Shown: positions 35,731 through 46,224 of the stretch, in pieces
How the letters are laid out: each line of letters opens with the position of its first letter
Numbering within the stretch: position 1 is the stretch's first letter
Assembly: GCA_002104945.1 (NCBI GenBank)
Contig: MCFH01000052.1
Coordinates: 336,664-400,663, forward strand
Reading direction: 5' to 3'
DNA: 64,000 nucleotides
Origin: Piromyces finnis
Taxonomy: Eukaryota; Neocallimastigomycota; Neocallimastigomycetes; Neocallimastigales; Neocallimastigaceae
Notes under the pieces: model-generated
What the model was told of the DNA's origin: nothing
Databases searched by the model: none
The model's input: the letters and a program-made list of their open reading frames with translations, nothing else
Program-made: the position numbers and the translations under genes

Positions 35731-36612
35731 ATGAGCAATTCTACTACAAGGATAGATTTCAAGGAGTTGAAGAAGGAACTCAAGGATATAGAAAAACTTT
35801 CCAAAGATAATTTGGACATAAGATCCTGGGCTTCTGAAATAAGTTTATGGATTGAACTTCAAGATATCACTAGTGCCAAGAAAATTTACATGGCATGTGT
35901 GCTTACTTCTAAGGGTGAACCAAGAAAGGTAATCCAAGAGTTGGAAGATAAAGACAGTGATAGTGAAGATGAATATGAAAGTGAAAATGAAGAAGAGAAT
36001 CAGAAAAATGAATCTAATGAAGAAGATTATCCCTCACTTGGGAAAATTATCAATGCCCTTGAAACATTTTATGGGTTAAAAGAAGATCAAAGTATGTTAT
36101 TACGGGAACTAAGAAGACTACGTATAAGAAGAAATGAATCAGTTAAAGATTTCAATAGAAGATATAGATCTTTATATTTAAAGTTGGATAAGAAAAAGAA
36201 GAAGCAGATTAGTGTGTTAGATTATGCAGATTCTTTACAAAATAATAAAGAAGCATGGAGAAAAGTATCTTTAAAAGATGATATCACTCTAGAAAAGGCC
36301 TTTAAGATAGCTGAGAAGGTAGATAGGTTATCTACTAGAATAGATAATGATGGTAATCTACCAACGACTACTGCAATAACCAAAAGTTATAATAATTTTC
36401 AACCATACAAGAGAAAAGTTTCTTTTACTGAAGCCAAAAAGCCTAATAAAGATGATGAAATGAATAACCTAGTCAAGAAAATGAAGAATTTAACTATTAA
36501 AGCTTGTTTCTTCTGTAGTGAACCTGGTCATTATCAACAAAATTGCCCAAAACTTCAAGCCATTATTGAAGGAAACAAGAAGCGTTATTATGATAATCAT
36601 TTAAATCATTAA
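35731..36612 (+). CDS. gag: Gag of element C
   Basis: 293 residues from ATG 35731. The frame is open upstream to 35572, but that part is leader sequence with no Gag similarity. The capsid-like N-terminal part contains SWASEISLWIE and VKDFNRRYRSLY, matching the layout of element B Gag. An acidic Glu/Ser/Asp stretch covers about 75-105. The CCHC knuckle CFFCSEPGHYQQNC is at 259-272. The Asn-rich linker of element B Gag is absent. It stops at UAA 36610-36612, and pol is in the -1 frame. Confidence 0.9.
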   Translation: MSNSTTRIDFKELKKELKDIEKLSKDNLDIRSWASEISLWIELQDITSAKKIYMACVLTSKGEPRKVIQELEDKDSDSEDEYESENEEENQKNESNEEDYPSLGKIINALETFYGLKEDQSMLLRELRRLRIRRNESVKDFNRRYRSLYLKLDKKKKKQISVLDYADSLQNNKEAWRKVSLKDDITLEKAFKIAEKVDRLSTRIDNDGNLPTTTAITKSYNNFQPYKRKVSFTEAKKPNKDDEMNNLVKKMKNLTIKACFFCSEPGHYQQNCPKLQAIIEGNKKRYYDNHLNH

Positions 36613-36668
36613 GTGGGAGAAGAAGCACTCCCATCGTCAATAAAATAGCTTCAGCTCAGTATCAGTCA

Positions 36669-39600
36669 ATGCCAAGTGAAGAAACAACAAGCCAGAGTGA
36701 TTGGTCGAAAGAAGAATATGATGAAGAAATCGAAAGTGACTTTGAAGATACTGATATTAATGAACAGTTCTTTGTATGTGCTAATAAAAGGAAGTTGGAT
36801 AAAATAAGCAAAGAACAAGATGATAATAAAGAAAAACGACTTCACAAAAACTTGAAAAATGATCCTAGACCTATTCTTACACCTGCTCTTAGGAAACGTA
36901 AAGCACAAGAATTAGAAAATATACCAATAGATGTTTCTCCTAAGCAACTGCATCCTTCTATTATTGCTCAACCGAATATCAGAGAACAAAAACTAAAAGA
37001 AAGAAAACTTCGGGATAAAGAGCGTGCTAGTAGTAGTGAACAAAAGGAAGAAGAAAAGAATGAATTGGCAAGTTCTAATGAAGATCCTATTATTATCGAC
37101 TATGATGAAGAAGAAATGTTATCTGCAATTACAGATAAGAAAGGTGCTAAGGTGGTAGAGAAAGATAACACAAGTGAATCAACCAAATCTACTTCTAATT
37201 CAACTCTAAATAAATTAATGAAAGAGCAAAAGAAAGAAAAACCTGCAGAATCGAAGGTTAAGAAAACTGCTAGAAATATTCAAATGATAGCAGATACGGA
37301 AGAATATAATGTAGTTAAAGATCTTAACGAAACAAAATGCAATATTACTTTTGGTCAATTACTTAACTCGGCTCCAAAGTTACGAACGCAAGTGTCACAA
37401 GGTCTTAAACTGGAAAAGAACAACACAAAAATTGTGGGAGCTCTGGAGAATTTTAATGCTACTTCGGTATTAGTAAATAATGTAGATCATTCGTATGTAA
37501 GCAAAAGTAAAGAAGTATCAGAAGAAGATATCGCTATGGTAGATGCAACGGTTGATGGGGTACCAGGTAAATTATTAGTTGATTCCTGTAGCAACTTAAG
37601 TATTATAACAAAAAAATATTTAGATAAACTTCCCCATCAATATGAATCTATTGGATTGAGTTGTGGAAGAATACGTTTAGCTACTAAAAATGATGACTAT
37701 TCGGAAGGCATAATTATTAGAGTACCGGTCCAGATAAATGATCTTACAATCACTGCTGATTTTAGAGTGGTGGATAAAGAAGACCCCTTTTATGATATGT
37801 TAATTAATTTGAAAACCCAAATGGATAACAACTTATTTATCCACCCACTTCGCTATAGTCTTTGCAGATTTAATTCAAATGGATTTATTGAAGATATTGC
37901 GCCAATTAATAACAAATATGATGATGAAGAAAAGATTATGTGTATGATACGTAGAGTCGGTGATGAAGATTGTAAAAGTGATTTGAAAAATATTGAAGGT
38001 TTACCACCTTCAGAATATATTCACAATAAAAATTTTACTGAGACTCTTAATGAAAAGTATCGAGAACAAATTGTTCGGATATTGGAAGAGAATATTGAAA
38101 TTATTGCTACTTCTTCTGAAGAACTAACACCTTCGAATTTAACTCCCCATAAGATTAATTTAAAGCCAGGAGCAAAGCCAATTAAACAAAGATCATATAG
38201 GTTAGCCAAGTTCAAATCTGATATACTTAAGGAAGAATTGTCTAAATTGATTAATAAAAAGCTAATTGAGCCATCGTACTCGGAATGGTCTTCTCCGGTG
38301 GTTTTGGTCCCGAAGCATAATGGGAAATGGAGAATGTGCGTGGACTATCGAAGAGTTAATGATTTGTCTGAAAAGGATGCCTATTCAATTCCTTTTATAG
38401 ATGAGATATTTGATAGTTTACATGGTGCAACTATATTCACTACTATGGACTTATATTCCGGCTATCATCAAATCCTTATGGATGAAGAAAGCGTTGAATT
38501 GACAAGTTTTACAACTAAGTTTGGAAATTACCAATTCAAGGTTATGCCTTTTGGTCTCACTGGAGCACCCGCTACATTTCAGAGGGAGATGAATCGGATT
38601 CTGTTTCCGTTAATTGGAAAGTGTGTTTATAACTTCATTGATGATATTCTGATCTATTCAAAGAGTATTGAAGAACATATTGAACATATAAATCAAGTTT
38701 TAGCAATTTTCCGGGAAAACAAACTAAAAATCAATATTGAAAAATGTCATTTTATGCAAACTGAAGTTGACGTGTTAGGCCATCGTTTAACTACAGAAGG
38801 TCTTAAACCATTAGATAACAAAATCCAAGCTATAAAAAATTGGAAACCTCCTTCGAATATCCATGAATTAAGATCATTCCTAGGTTCAATTGGATATTAT
38901 AGAGATTTTATTCCTAATTATGCTAAACTTACTGCTCCCTTGTGTAAGCTGCTTAGAAAAGGTGTTCCTTTCAAATGGTGTAATGAACAACAAGAGAGTT
39001 TTATTATATTGAAAGAAAAGTTAATTAATGCGCCTATTCTGAAATTCCCTGATTTTGAGAAAGAATTTATAATCCGAACAGATGCATCGTATGAAGGAAT
39101 CGGAGGAGTATTATTACAAAAGGAAGGCACAGATATTGAACATCCAATTCATTATATTAGCCGAAGTCTGACGAAAGCAGAAAAAAATTATGGAATTACT
39201 GACTTGGAAGGGACTGCCTTATTTTACTGCATTACTAAATTAAAGCCTTATATAATGGGAAGTCCATTCAAGACTATCGTCTATACTGATCATAAACCAT
39301 TAATTGGATTATTTAAAAATAAGGAGCCAAACAATGCAAGACAAACAAGATGGTGTTTAACAGCTAGTATGCTAGGAGTTGATATTCGTTATGAACAAGG
39401 TAAAAAGAATGTTGTAGCAGATGCACTGTCTCGAATGAGAAATGACAAAGATAAGGAAGTGTTAGCTACTAAAATTAATAAAGGTATAGAAGAAACCATG
39501 CTATCTAAGGTAATTAAAGAATTTGTTGAAGAAAAGTTCACCAAAATAGATGGGGTGGATTACTTTATTGATGGAAGGAATTATCGAAAACTGATCACGG

Positions 39601-40655
39601 AAACCAATGAAAAGCTGAAATTGATTTTGGAAGCTCATAACATTGGACATGAAGGATATTATAAAACTTATCAACGTCTGAGAAAAAGCTATTATTGGAA
39701 CGACATGGTTAATGATATTCGAAGAGTTGTAGCCAAATGTGAAAAATGCCAACTTAATCGCCCTCAACCATATCCAGAACCTACGGAAAATCTTCCAACT
39801 GAGGTTGAAGCTCCTTTCACTCATCTGGGTTTAGATATCATTGGTCCATTGGTAAAAACTCGTAACAATAACCAATATATTATAGTTGCAGTGGATCATT
39901 TCACAAAATGGGTCGAAGCAGAACCCACCGAAAATATCACTTCAAAGGATGTCATAAAATTTTTAATCAATGTTTTCTCTCGGCATGGAGTACCACAAGT
40001 CATTACAACCGATAACGGTGTCCAATTTACCTCAGATATGACCAAAGTTTTCCTGGACTTATATGATGTCTATGTCAAGTTTGTCTCAACTTATCATCCT
40101 GAAAGTAATGGTTTGACTGAAAATAGAAACAGAGAAATTGGAAAGCTTCTAAGACTGCTTGGAAAAGAAAACAAGGATTGGGATGAAATTTTGCCTTCTG
40201 CTCTTTGGGCGCTCAGAACTACTAAAAATACTGTCACAAACCATTCTAGTTTTGAATTGGTTTATGGAAGAGAAGATCAGCAACCCTTTGATATTGCCGC
40301 CAGACCTACTAAGGGTATTAATCAGTCTTCGGATGAAATCTTACTTGAGAAGTTTATTAATCATTACAGGTGGACGTTGGAAGCTTGTGAAAATATTAAA
40401 AATGCGAATAAATACTGGGCTACTAGAAGGGAAGAAAAACAAAGTATGACTAAGGGCAAAAATATCCATATCGGTGATCTAGTATTAGTTAGAAATTTTA
40501 ATCGAACGAAGTTAGAGCCTTATTTCGTTGGACCACTCAAAGTTGTCAAGAAACAATTCAATACTGTTACTTTAGCTGATATATCCACTGGAATTCAGAT
40601 GAACCGAAATGTTCATCTTAAGAATATTGTAAAGTTTAACTCTGCTTTTGCGTAA
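36669..40655 (+). CDS. pol: Pol polyprotein of element C (protease-RT-RNase H-integrase)
   Basis: 1328 residues, uninterrupted. A charged N-terminal extension covers about 1-150. Protease has VDSCSN near 303, again D-S-C. The RT catalytic motif near 656 is F-I-D-D, Phe replacing the usual Tyr. RNase H begins near 803 (TDASYEG) and ends near 918 (VADALSR). The integrase H2C2 finger is at about 994-1027 (HNIGH...CEKC), the D, D, E residues lie near 1054, 1114 and 1148, and a GPL-type GPY/F module is near 1288. The first AUG is 57 nt after the gag stop, but the frame is open back to 36597 and encodes SGRRSTPI, matching the SGRRNTPI that follows the start Met in element B. The ancestral start has therefore become UUA, and translation must restart at 36669 or use a non-AUG codon. 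Confidence 0.94.
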   Translation: MPSEETTSQSDWSKEEYDEEIESDFEDTDINEQFFVCANKRKLDKISKEQDDNKEKRLHKNLKNDPRPILTPALRKRKAQELENIPIDVSPKQLHPSIIAQPNIREQKLKERKLRDKERASSSEQKEEEKNELASSNEDPIIIDYDEEEMLSAITDKKGAKVVEKDNTSESTKSTSNSTLNKLMKEQKKEKPAESKVKKTARNIQMIADTEEYNVVKDLNETKCNITFGQLLNSAPKLRTQVSQGLKLEKNNTKIVGALENFNATSVLVNNVDHSYVSKSKEVSEEDIAMVDATVDGVPGKLLVDSCSNLSIITKKYLDKLPHQYESIGLSCGRIRLATKNDDYSEGIIIRVPVQINDLTITADFRVVDKEDPFYDMLINLKTQMDNNLFIHPLRYSLCRFNSNGFIEDIAPINNKYDDEEKIMCMIRRVGDEDCKSDLKNIEGLPPSEYIHNKNFTETLNEKYREQIVRILEENIEIIATSSEELTPSNLTPHKINLKPGAKPIKQRSYRLAKFKSDILKEELSKLINKKLIEPSYSEWSSPVVLVPKHNGKWRMCVDYRRVNDLSEKDAYSIPFIDEIFDSLHGATIFTTMDLYSGYHQILMDEESVELTSFTTKFGNYQFKVMPFGLTGAPATFQREMNRILFPLIGKCVYNFIDDILIYSKSIEEHIEHINQVLAIFRENKLKINIEKCHFMQTEVDVLGHRLTTEGLKPLDNKIQAIKNWKPPSNIHELRSFLGSIGYYRDFIPNYAKLTAPLCKLLRKGVPFKWCNEQQESFIILKEKLINAPILKFPDFEKEFIIRTDASYEGIGGVLLQKEGTDIEHPIHYISRSLTKAEKNYGITDLEGTALFYCITKLKPYIMGSPFKTIVYTDHKPLIGLFKNKEPNNARQTRWCLTASMLGVDIRYEQGKKNVVADALSRMRNDKDKEVLATKINKGIEETMLSKVIKEFVEEKFTKIDGVDYFIDGRNYRKLITETNEKLKLILEAHNIGHEGYYKTYQRLRKSYYWNDMVNDIRRVVAKCEKCQLNRPQPYPEPTENLPTEVEAPFTHLGLDIIGPLVKTRNNNQYIIVAVDHFTKWVEAEPTENITSKDVIKFLINVFSRHGVPQVITTDNGVQFTSDMTKVFLDLYDVYVKFVSTYHPESNGLTENRNREIGKLLRLLGKENKDWDEILPSALWALRTTKNTVTNHSSFELVYGREDQQPFDIAARPTKGINQSSDEILLEKFINHYRWTLEACENIKNANKYWATRREEKQSMTKGKNIHIGDLVLVRNFNRTKLEPYFVGPLKVVKKQFNTVTLADISTGIQMNRNVHLKNIVKFNSAFA

Positions 40656-40667
40656 GCAAGAGTCTTC

Positions 40668-40678
40668 GTGGGGGCACT
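40668..40678 (+). promoter_or_regulatory. Polypurine tract of element C
   Basis: GTGGGGGCACT immediately before the 3' LTR; counterpart of the element B tract. Confidence 0.65.
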
Positions 40679-41389
40679 TGTTAAGGAACCAACAAATAAT
40701 GTTATTCTTGTCATAATTAATGATTATGACCTAATCCATTCATTATTGTTCCTAAATGTATGAAAACTTTACAATATTCTTATTTGTAAATTAATGTATA
40801 CACTTAAATTATATTTAAAATTATTAATAATTATTTTTTATTGAACTTAAATTTTATTTTATTAAACTTAAAAATTAATTTAGTAATAATAATATATTGA
40901 AAATTATAGTTTATTGAACTTTTAGTTTAATTTATCAAGTTAATGAATTTTTATTAATTAAAATTATGAATAATATTTCTGTAAAATAGTAAAATTTTTT
41001 TAGTTAAATATATTTAAAGTAAACTTTTAATGTATGTTAATCAATTTAATAATATGTATAAATATTTATTATAATAGTAATGTAATTTTATTATTCATTT
41101 AAAAGTAATTTAAATACTAAAATTATGTAAATAATTAAAGACTAATTCTTTTAATTAACACTACTTAATTTTTTACAAAAAGTATAAAAAGGTGTATATT
41201 ATAAGAATTAGAGAATATACAGATATTTTTATTTTTATTTTTATTTTATTTTATAATTTTATATTAATATCTTAATAAAACAATTTTATTAATAAAACAA
41301 TTTTTCTTATTTCATTTTAATATTATTTTTGAGTATTAATAAATTTATTAATATTTTATAAATAAAAGTAAATTCCTCGAACCGTAACA
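40679..41389 (+). repeat. 3' LTR of element C
   Basis: 711 bp, indistinguishable by eye from the 5' LTR. Confidence 0.93.
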
Positions 41390-41392
41390 TTT

Positions 41393-42194
41393 TGATAAAT
41401 AATGAAATTAATAAATATAAAATTATTATTATACCTGATTTTTAAGTTAACCCTAAAAGTAACTTAAAACAAGTTATAGTTTAATTAAGTACTTTACCAA
41501 AATTCTTAAATAAAATTAATCCTAAACACTGCATATATTTTGATTATTGAAAGAAAATAATAAACTTTAATTAATCGAGATCAAAATATATAACTCTTGT
41601 TAAATTAATTGTTAAATTAAATATTTAATAACTTCGTTAGTAAATTACACTTTAAAAGTAAACAAATATAATAATTCATGTTATAAAATAATATAATTAA
41701 ACACCTTTATTAAAACATTAAAAATGATTATTACTTTAATTAATTGTAAAATAAACAACTTTTTATATTCTTTAACTTTTAATTATTTCTTTTATTGTTA
41801 TTTCTAATTACTTTTATTGTAAATAGTTATTAATTTTATTGTTTTAATGTAAATAGTTTAAATCTAAAAGAAAATATAAATACATGTAAATATTCTTATT
41901 TTAATCATTATTATTATTATTAATAAAGAAATATTATATAGTTAGATTAATATTTTATAATTTTAATAATCACTTTTATACTTAAATAAATAAAATTTTA
42001 AATATTTAAATATTAGAAAAACAAGTGTTTCTAATAAAACAATTTAGTGTTTTAACAAAACAATTTTATTAATTTTTATAAAAACGATTTTAAATCTTAA
42101 TCAATATAACTTATATAGTTATAACAAAAGATATAATATAATAATCACTTTTTGAAGTAAAATTCAAAATTAAGATTATTATCAAATTATATCA
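41393..42194 (+). mobile_element. H-family solo LTR (H1)
   Basis: 802 bp, TGATAAATAATG...AATTATATCA, a near-duplicate of H2 downstream. It begins right after the element C target duplication and ends in a run of T shared with the next LTR. Before element C inserted, it lay about 14 bp upstream of tRNA-Cys. Confidence 0.85.
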
Positions 42195-42197
42195 TTT

Positions 42198-42328
42198 TGA
42201 TAAATAATTAAATTTATAAATTATGAATTTATAATAATAATAATAATAATAATATTAAAACACAGATAGTTAAAAATTAAAATAATTAACTTGTATAAAA
42301 TTATTAAATTAAAAATTATAAATGTAAA

Positions 42329-42359
<31 letters not shown>

Positions 42360-42773
42360 TAAATTAAATAGTTTATATTTGTTTATAATTATACTTTAAA
42401 ATAATAATTTTGTATAAATAGTGATAGGATTATTTTATTTTAAAAAGATGTTCCTAATAATCCAGTAAAATTAGATAATAATATTAAATTTTATTAAAAT
42501 AATAATTGTGATTATATTTACATACATTCAAGATGTATTAAACCATAACATATATATATTTAATAATACAAGAGTTATTAAATATTAAAACTTTATAATT
42601 AAATAAAATAATTTTATATTTTAAACTAACAAAGACTTGCAAATGAACAAGTATAAAAATCATTTATTCTATTTTTATTTTCTTATTTATTTTTATTTAT
42701 TAAATTTTAGATACAAATATTATCACTTTCTATATTCCTTTATAGAATTAAGATAATATTTTTCTTCGTATCA
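42198..42773 (+). mobile_element. E-family solo LTR (E3)
   Basis: 576 bp, TGATAAAT...CGTATCA, matching the LTRs of element E but with a shorter (AAT)n tract. Separated from the H LTRs on each side by three or four T. Confidence 0.88.
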
Positions 42774-42777
42774 TTTT

Positions 42778-44226
42778 TTATAAATAATGAAATTAATAAA
42801 TATAAAATTATTATTAAACCTGATTTTTATGTCAAAATCACAATTCATGAAATTTGACATTTCATGAAATTTCATAATTTTGAATTATTAGTTAAATTAA
42901 TTAAAATATTAATTTAATAATATTTTACTAATAATAGTTTATTTAATATAAATATTAATTGGAAAGCTATTTATTATCCGGAGATAAATAGTGTAACAAT
43001 TAATTAATATTAAACAAACCAATTAGTAAAATAAGATTCATTTAAATAATTATTAATATTATTTTTAACAACTTTTTAATATCGATATTTAAAGAAAATT
43101 ATATTATTATTATTATATTTATTAATATTTATATTTATATTATTATACATGTATAACTTAAATTATATTATTATTATTATACTTTATTAATATCAACATT
43201 ATATTAAAAATGAAAGTATAAATAAGTTGAACAAAGAACAACTTTAAGAAGTTCTTTGTGAGATTATTAATACTCATTTTTATATAGTAAATTCAATATT
43301 TAAAATTAATAATTATCATTTACTTATATTATAAAAATTAAATAAAATATTTCTTAAAAAACTATATTTATTACTCTTTTATTTATAAAAATTTATTATT
43401 TACTATATAATTAAGCCTATCCTAACCTAGTAGACTTAATTATAGTTCTAAATCCACTCTAACTCTTGACATTTTAAGTTAACCCTAAAAGTAACTTAAA
43501 ACAAGTTATAGTTTAATTAAGTACTTTACCAAAATTCTTAAATAAAATTAATCCTAAACACTGCATATATTTTGATTATTGAAAGAAAATAATAAACTTT
43601 AATTAATCGAGATCAAAATATATAACTTTTGTTAAATTAATTGTTAAATTAAATATTTAATAACTTCGTTAGTAAATTACACTTTAAAAGTAAACAAATA
43701 TAATAATTCATGTTATAAAATAATATAATTAAACACCTTTATTAAAACATTAAAAATGATTATTACTTTAATTAATTGTAAAATAAACAACTTTTTATAT
43801 TCTTTAACTTTTAATTATTTCTTTTATTGTTATTTCTAATTACTTTTATTGTAAATAGTTATTAATTTTATTGTTTTAATGTAAATAGTTTAAATCTAAA
43901 AGAAAATATAAATACATGTAAATATTCTTATTTTAATCATTATTATTATTATTAATAAAGAAATATTATATAGTTAGATTAATATTTTATAATTTTAATA
44001 ATCACTTTTATACTTAAATAAATAAAATTTTAAATATTTAAATATTAGAAAAACAAGTGTTTCTAATAAAACAATTTAGTGTTTTAACAAAACAATTTTA
44101 TTAATTTTTATAAAAACAATTTTAAATTTTAATTCATATAACTTATATAGTTATAACAAAAGATATAATATAATAATCACTTTTTGAAGTAAAATTCAAA
44201 ATTAAGATTATTATCAAATTATATCA
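42778..44226 (+). mobile_element. H-family LTR (H2), interrupted by a solo A LTR
   Basis: Pieces 42778-42829 and 43477-44226 align with H1. Its first bases are TTATAAAT instead of TGATAAAT, so the terminal dinucleotide has decayed. A tRNA-Tyr-type primer site follows its right end, so it was a 5' LTR. Confidence 0.85.
42830..43471 (+). mobile_element. A-family solo LTR inside H2
   Basis: 642 bp, TGTCAAAATC...TTGACA, flanked by TTTTA at 42825-42829 and 43472-43476. It carries the TATAAATA box, the ACAAAG/CTTTGT inverted repeat and GTGAGATTATT like the LTRs of element A, but has several differences near its 3' part, so it is older. Confidence 0.92.
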
Positions 44227-44227
44227 A

Positions 44228-44243
44228 TGGTCCTTCGAACCGG
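44228..44243 (+). promoter_or_regulatory. Primer-binding site complementary to tRNA-Tyr
   Basis: TGGTCCTTCGAACCGG, one base after LTR H2. Its complement ends CGAAGGACCA, the characteristic 3' end of eukaryotic tRNA-Tyr (acceptor CCTTCGA). The tRNA itself is not in the window; the assignment rests on known tRNA-Tyr ends. Confidence 0.7.
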
Positions 44244-44761
44244 AGAATCAAAATAAGGTAAATATATAAATTTTCTTTATATAAAATTTCATATAGAATA
44301 GTAAAATATTCTATGAAATTAATTAAATAATCAAGTTATAATAGTATAGAATAGATATTTAATAGAATAGTTAGCTAGATATTCTCAATATTTTATCTAT
44401 TTAGAAATTATAACTTATTAAATAATAAAATAATATTAAATAAAATAAATAAATTATAATACTTAATAGTATAGTATTAATATAGTAAATTGATATATAA
44501 ACATTATATATTATATAAAATATATAGATATTTTAAATAAGAAAAGAATTTAAAAAAAAATAGTATAGAAGAATTATTAGATAACTAGATTGATAATATT
44601 ATAAATAAGATAGTTGAAAGAATTAATTATAATAATAAAATAGGTATATATATATTAGGTATATATACATAAAGATAAATATATAATAAAAATAAATCAA
44701 AATAATAATAAATAAAGATTTAAGTATATATATATAAAAAATATATATACACCAAACAAAC

Positions 44762-44805
<44 letters not shown>

Positions 44806-45617
44806 ATAAAACTTTATAAATAAAAATACTTGTAAAAATATACTAGGAGCGTATAGAGCTCATATACAGAGTTTCAGTGTATAATTAACTAGTTTCAGTT
44901 GGTTAGAAACTATAGCTGTTAATCACTGAAGTATTTGTAAAAGTAGGACGAGTGTGAATAGCACGCTTACTTGGGGGAAGGGATTGTTAGTGTGATAAAG
45001 AGCACGCAATACAGGACTCTCAAGTTGAATACTTTTGTGAACTCTGGCGAATAAGGAACTTTAGTCACCGAAGGCTAAAGGTTTGTCGTGAAGGTAAAGC
45101 GACATAAAAATATATAGTTTAAATTTATTTTGAGATCTAGTATATCACCTCTAGTTAGTAGCTTTTGCCAGTTAATTAAATTGTTGTAAGGCACTAAAAA
45201 GCGAAAAATAAATCCTGTAAATAAAGTTTTATATTTAATTATTTTTTTTAAAAAAAGAAAAAGAAATACATAAATTATAATTATAAATTAATAATTATAA
45301 TTTATAAATTAAAGATAAAAATTATTTAATTATAAAATATAATCATCGGTCAAGTAAAATTAAAAGTATTGTTATAAATTTTAAATAATAAAAGCAATAA
45401 TATTGAGTTGTCTTTTTAGTTAATTTTCAGCGAAAAATAACTTTTGTTTATCTTTTCGGTTAATTAATTACTAAGATAATTAAAGTGTTTTATAGTAAGT
45501 TAGTAAGAGTGCAGTTTTATCACATATCGTGGGGAATAGAGTGCTAACTAATAAGTAAATATTACATCACTTAATATTTATGATGGTTAGTTAGTGGAGG
45601 TCGAAAGACACGGTGAC
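44244..45617 (+). mobile_element. Non-coding internal region after LTR H2
   Basis: About 1.37 kb with no ORF: AT repeats, an A-run near 44764-44797, then GC-richer islands (44840-45110, 45490-45610) resembling in style the leaders of elements B and C. It ends with a purine-rich GTGGAGGTCGAAAGACACGG before LTR-like sequence I. It may be a leader left after pol loss or a non-autonomous element. Confidence 0.55.
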
Positions 45618-45916
45618 TGATAAAGAATGAAATTTATAAATAATGAATTAATAGAATAGCTGATTCTAAAATTATATAAACTTAATATAAATTAAAATAA
45701 TAGTAAATAATCAAATTAATATAAAATATAAATATTTAATTAAACTTTAAAAATGTAAAATATAAACAACTTTTGTTTATAAACAAACTTAAATGTAATT
45801 TTTATTATAAATAGAAATAGAAAATATTATTTTTTAAGATTGTTACTAATTAGCCAGGAAAATTAGAATATTTTAATAATAAAATAATAAATTTATATAT
45901 TTTTTTATAATATATA
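45618..45916 (+). mobile_element. LTR-like sequence I, E-related
   Basis: Begins TGATAAAGAATG after a purine tract and shares with E the block around TAATTAGCCAGGAAAATTAG (E: TAATAATCCAGTAAAATTAG). The right end is not resolved. The same beginning (TTATAAAGAATG) occurs at 47305-47351 beyond the solo B LTR. Confidence 0.5.
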
Positions 45917-46058
45917 GCTGATATAAATTAAGTAATAAATATAATACACTTTCTCATTGAAAGTTTAAAAACAATATTATTTATATAAAGAAAATTAATA
46001 TTCTTAATTTTAGAAACGCTTTATTAATTAGGTTTTTAGAAAAAAAAATTAAAATTAA
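45917..46058. repeat. 3' flank of tRNA-Thr, duplicated at 60944-61085
   Basis: About 140 bp, inverted copy of the sequence 3' of the other tRNA-Thr, including a T-run that can terminate Pol III (plus-strand A-run near 46041-46048). Confidence 0.75.
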
Positions 46059-46130
46059 TGCCTATTGACGGAATCGAACCACCGACCTTCGCTTTACAAG
46101 AGCGACGCTCTACCACTAAGCCAAACAGGC
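46059..46130 (-). tRNA. tRNA-Thr (anticodon TGT), copy 1
   Basis: Acceptor GCCTGTT/AATAGGC with discriminator A, anticodon loop CTTGTAA, T-loop TTCGATT. It follows tRNA-Gly on the same strand after 7 nt. Differs from copy 2 by one base in the T-loop. Confidence 0.95.
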
Positions 46131-46137
46131 ATTAAAT

Positions 46138-46208
46138 TGCGTTAACCGGGAATCGAACCCGGGCCATTTGCTTGGAAGGCAAATATTCTACCTCTATACT
46201 ATTAACGC
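46138..46208 (-). tRNA. tRNA-Gly (anticodon TCC), copy 1
   Basis: Acceptor GCGTTAA/TTAACGC, anticodon loop CTTCCAA, T-arm GGTTCGATTCC. No T4 run separates it from tRNA-Thr, so the two are probably cotranscribed. A B-family solo LTR starts 16 bp upstream. Confidence 0.95.
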
Positions 46209-46224
46209 CTTACTTTCATTTATT

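Larger units (their letters stand above)
33464..41389 (+). mobile_element. Element C: complete Ty3/Gypsy element 15 bp upstream of tRNA-Cys
   Basis: LTRs 33464-34174 and 40679-41389, 711 bp each (TGTTAAGG...CCGTAACA), with no difference seen by eye. The flanks give a 4-bp duplication TTTT, but the T-run makes this weak. It has a TGG primer site, a 1.5-kb leader, and intact gag and pol. It is related to element B (shared Gag-Pol layout, D-S-C protease, GPY/F end, GTGGGGG polypurine tract). It points away from tRNA-Cys and looks recent. Confidence 0.95.
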
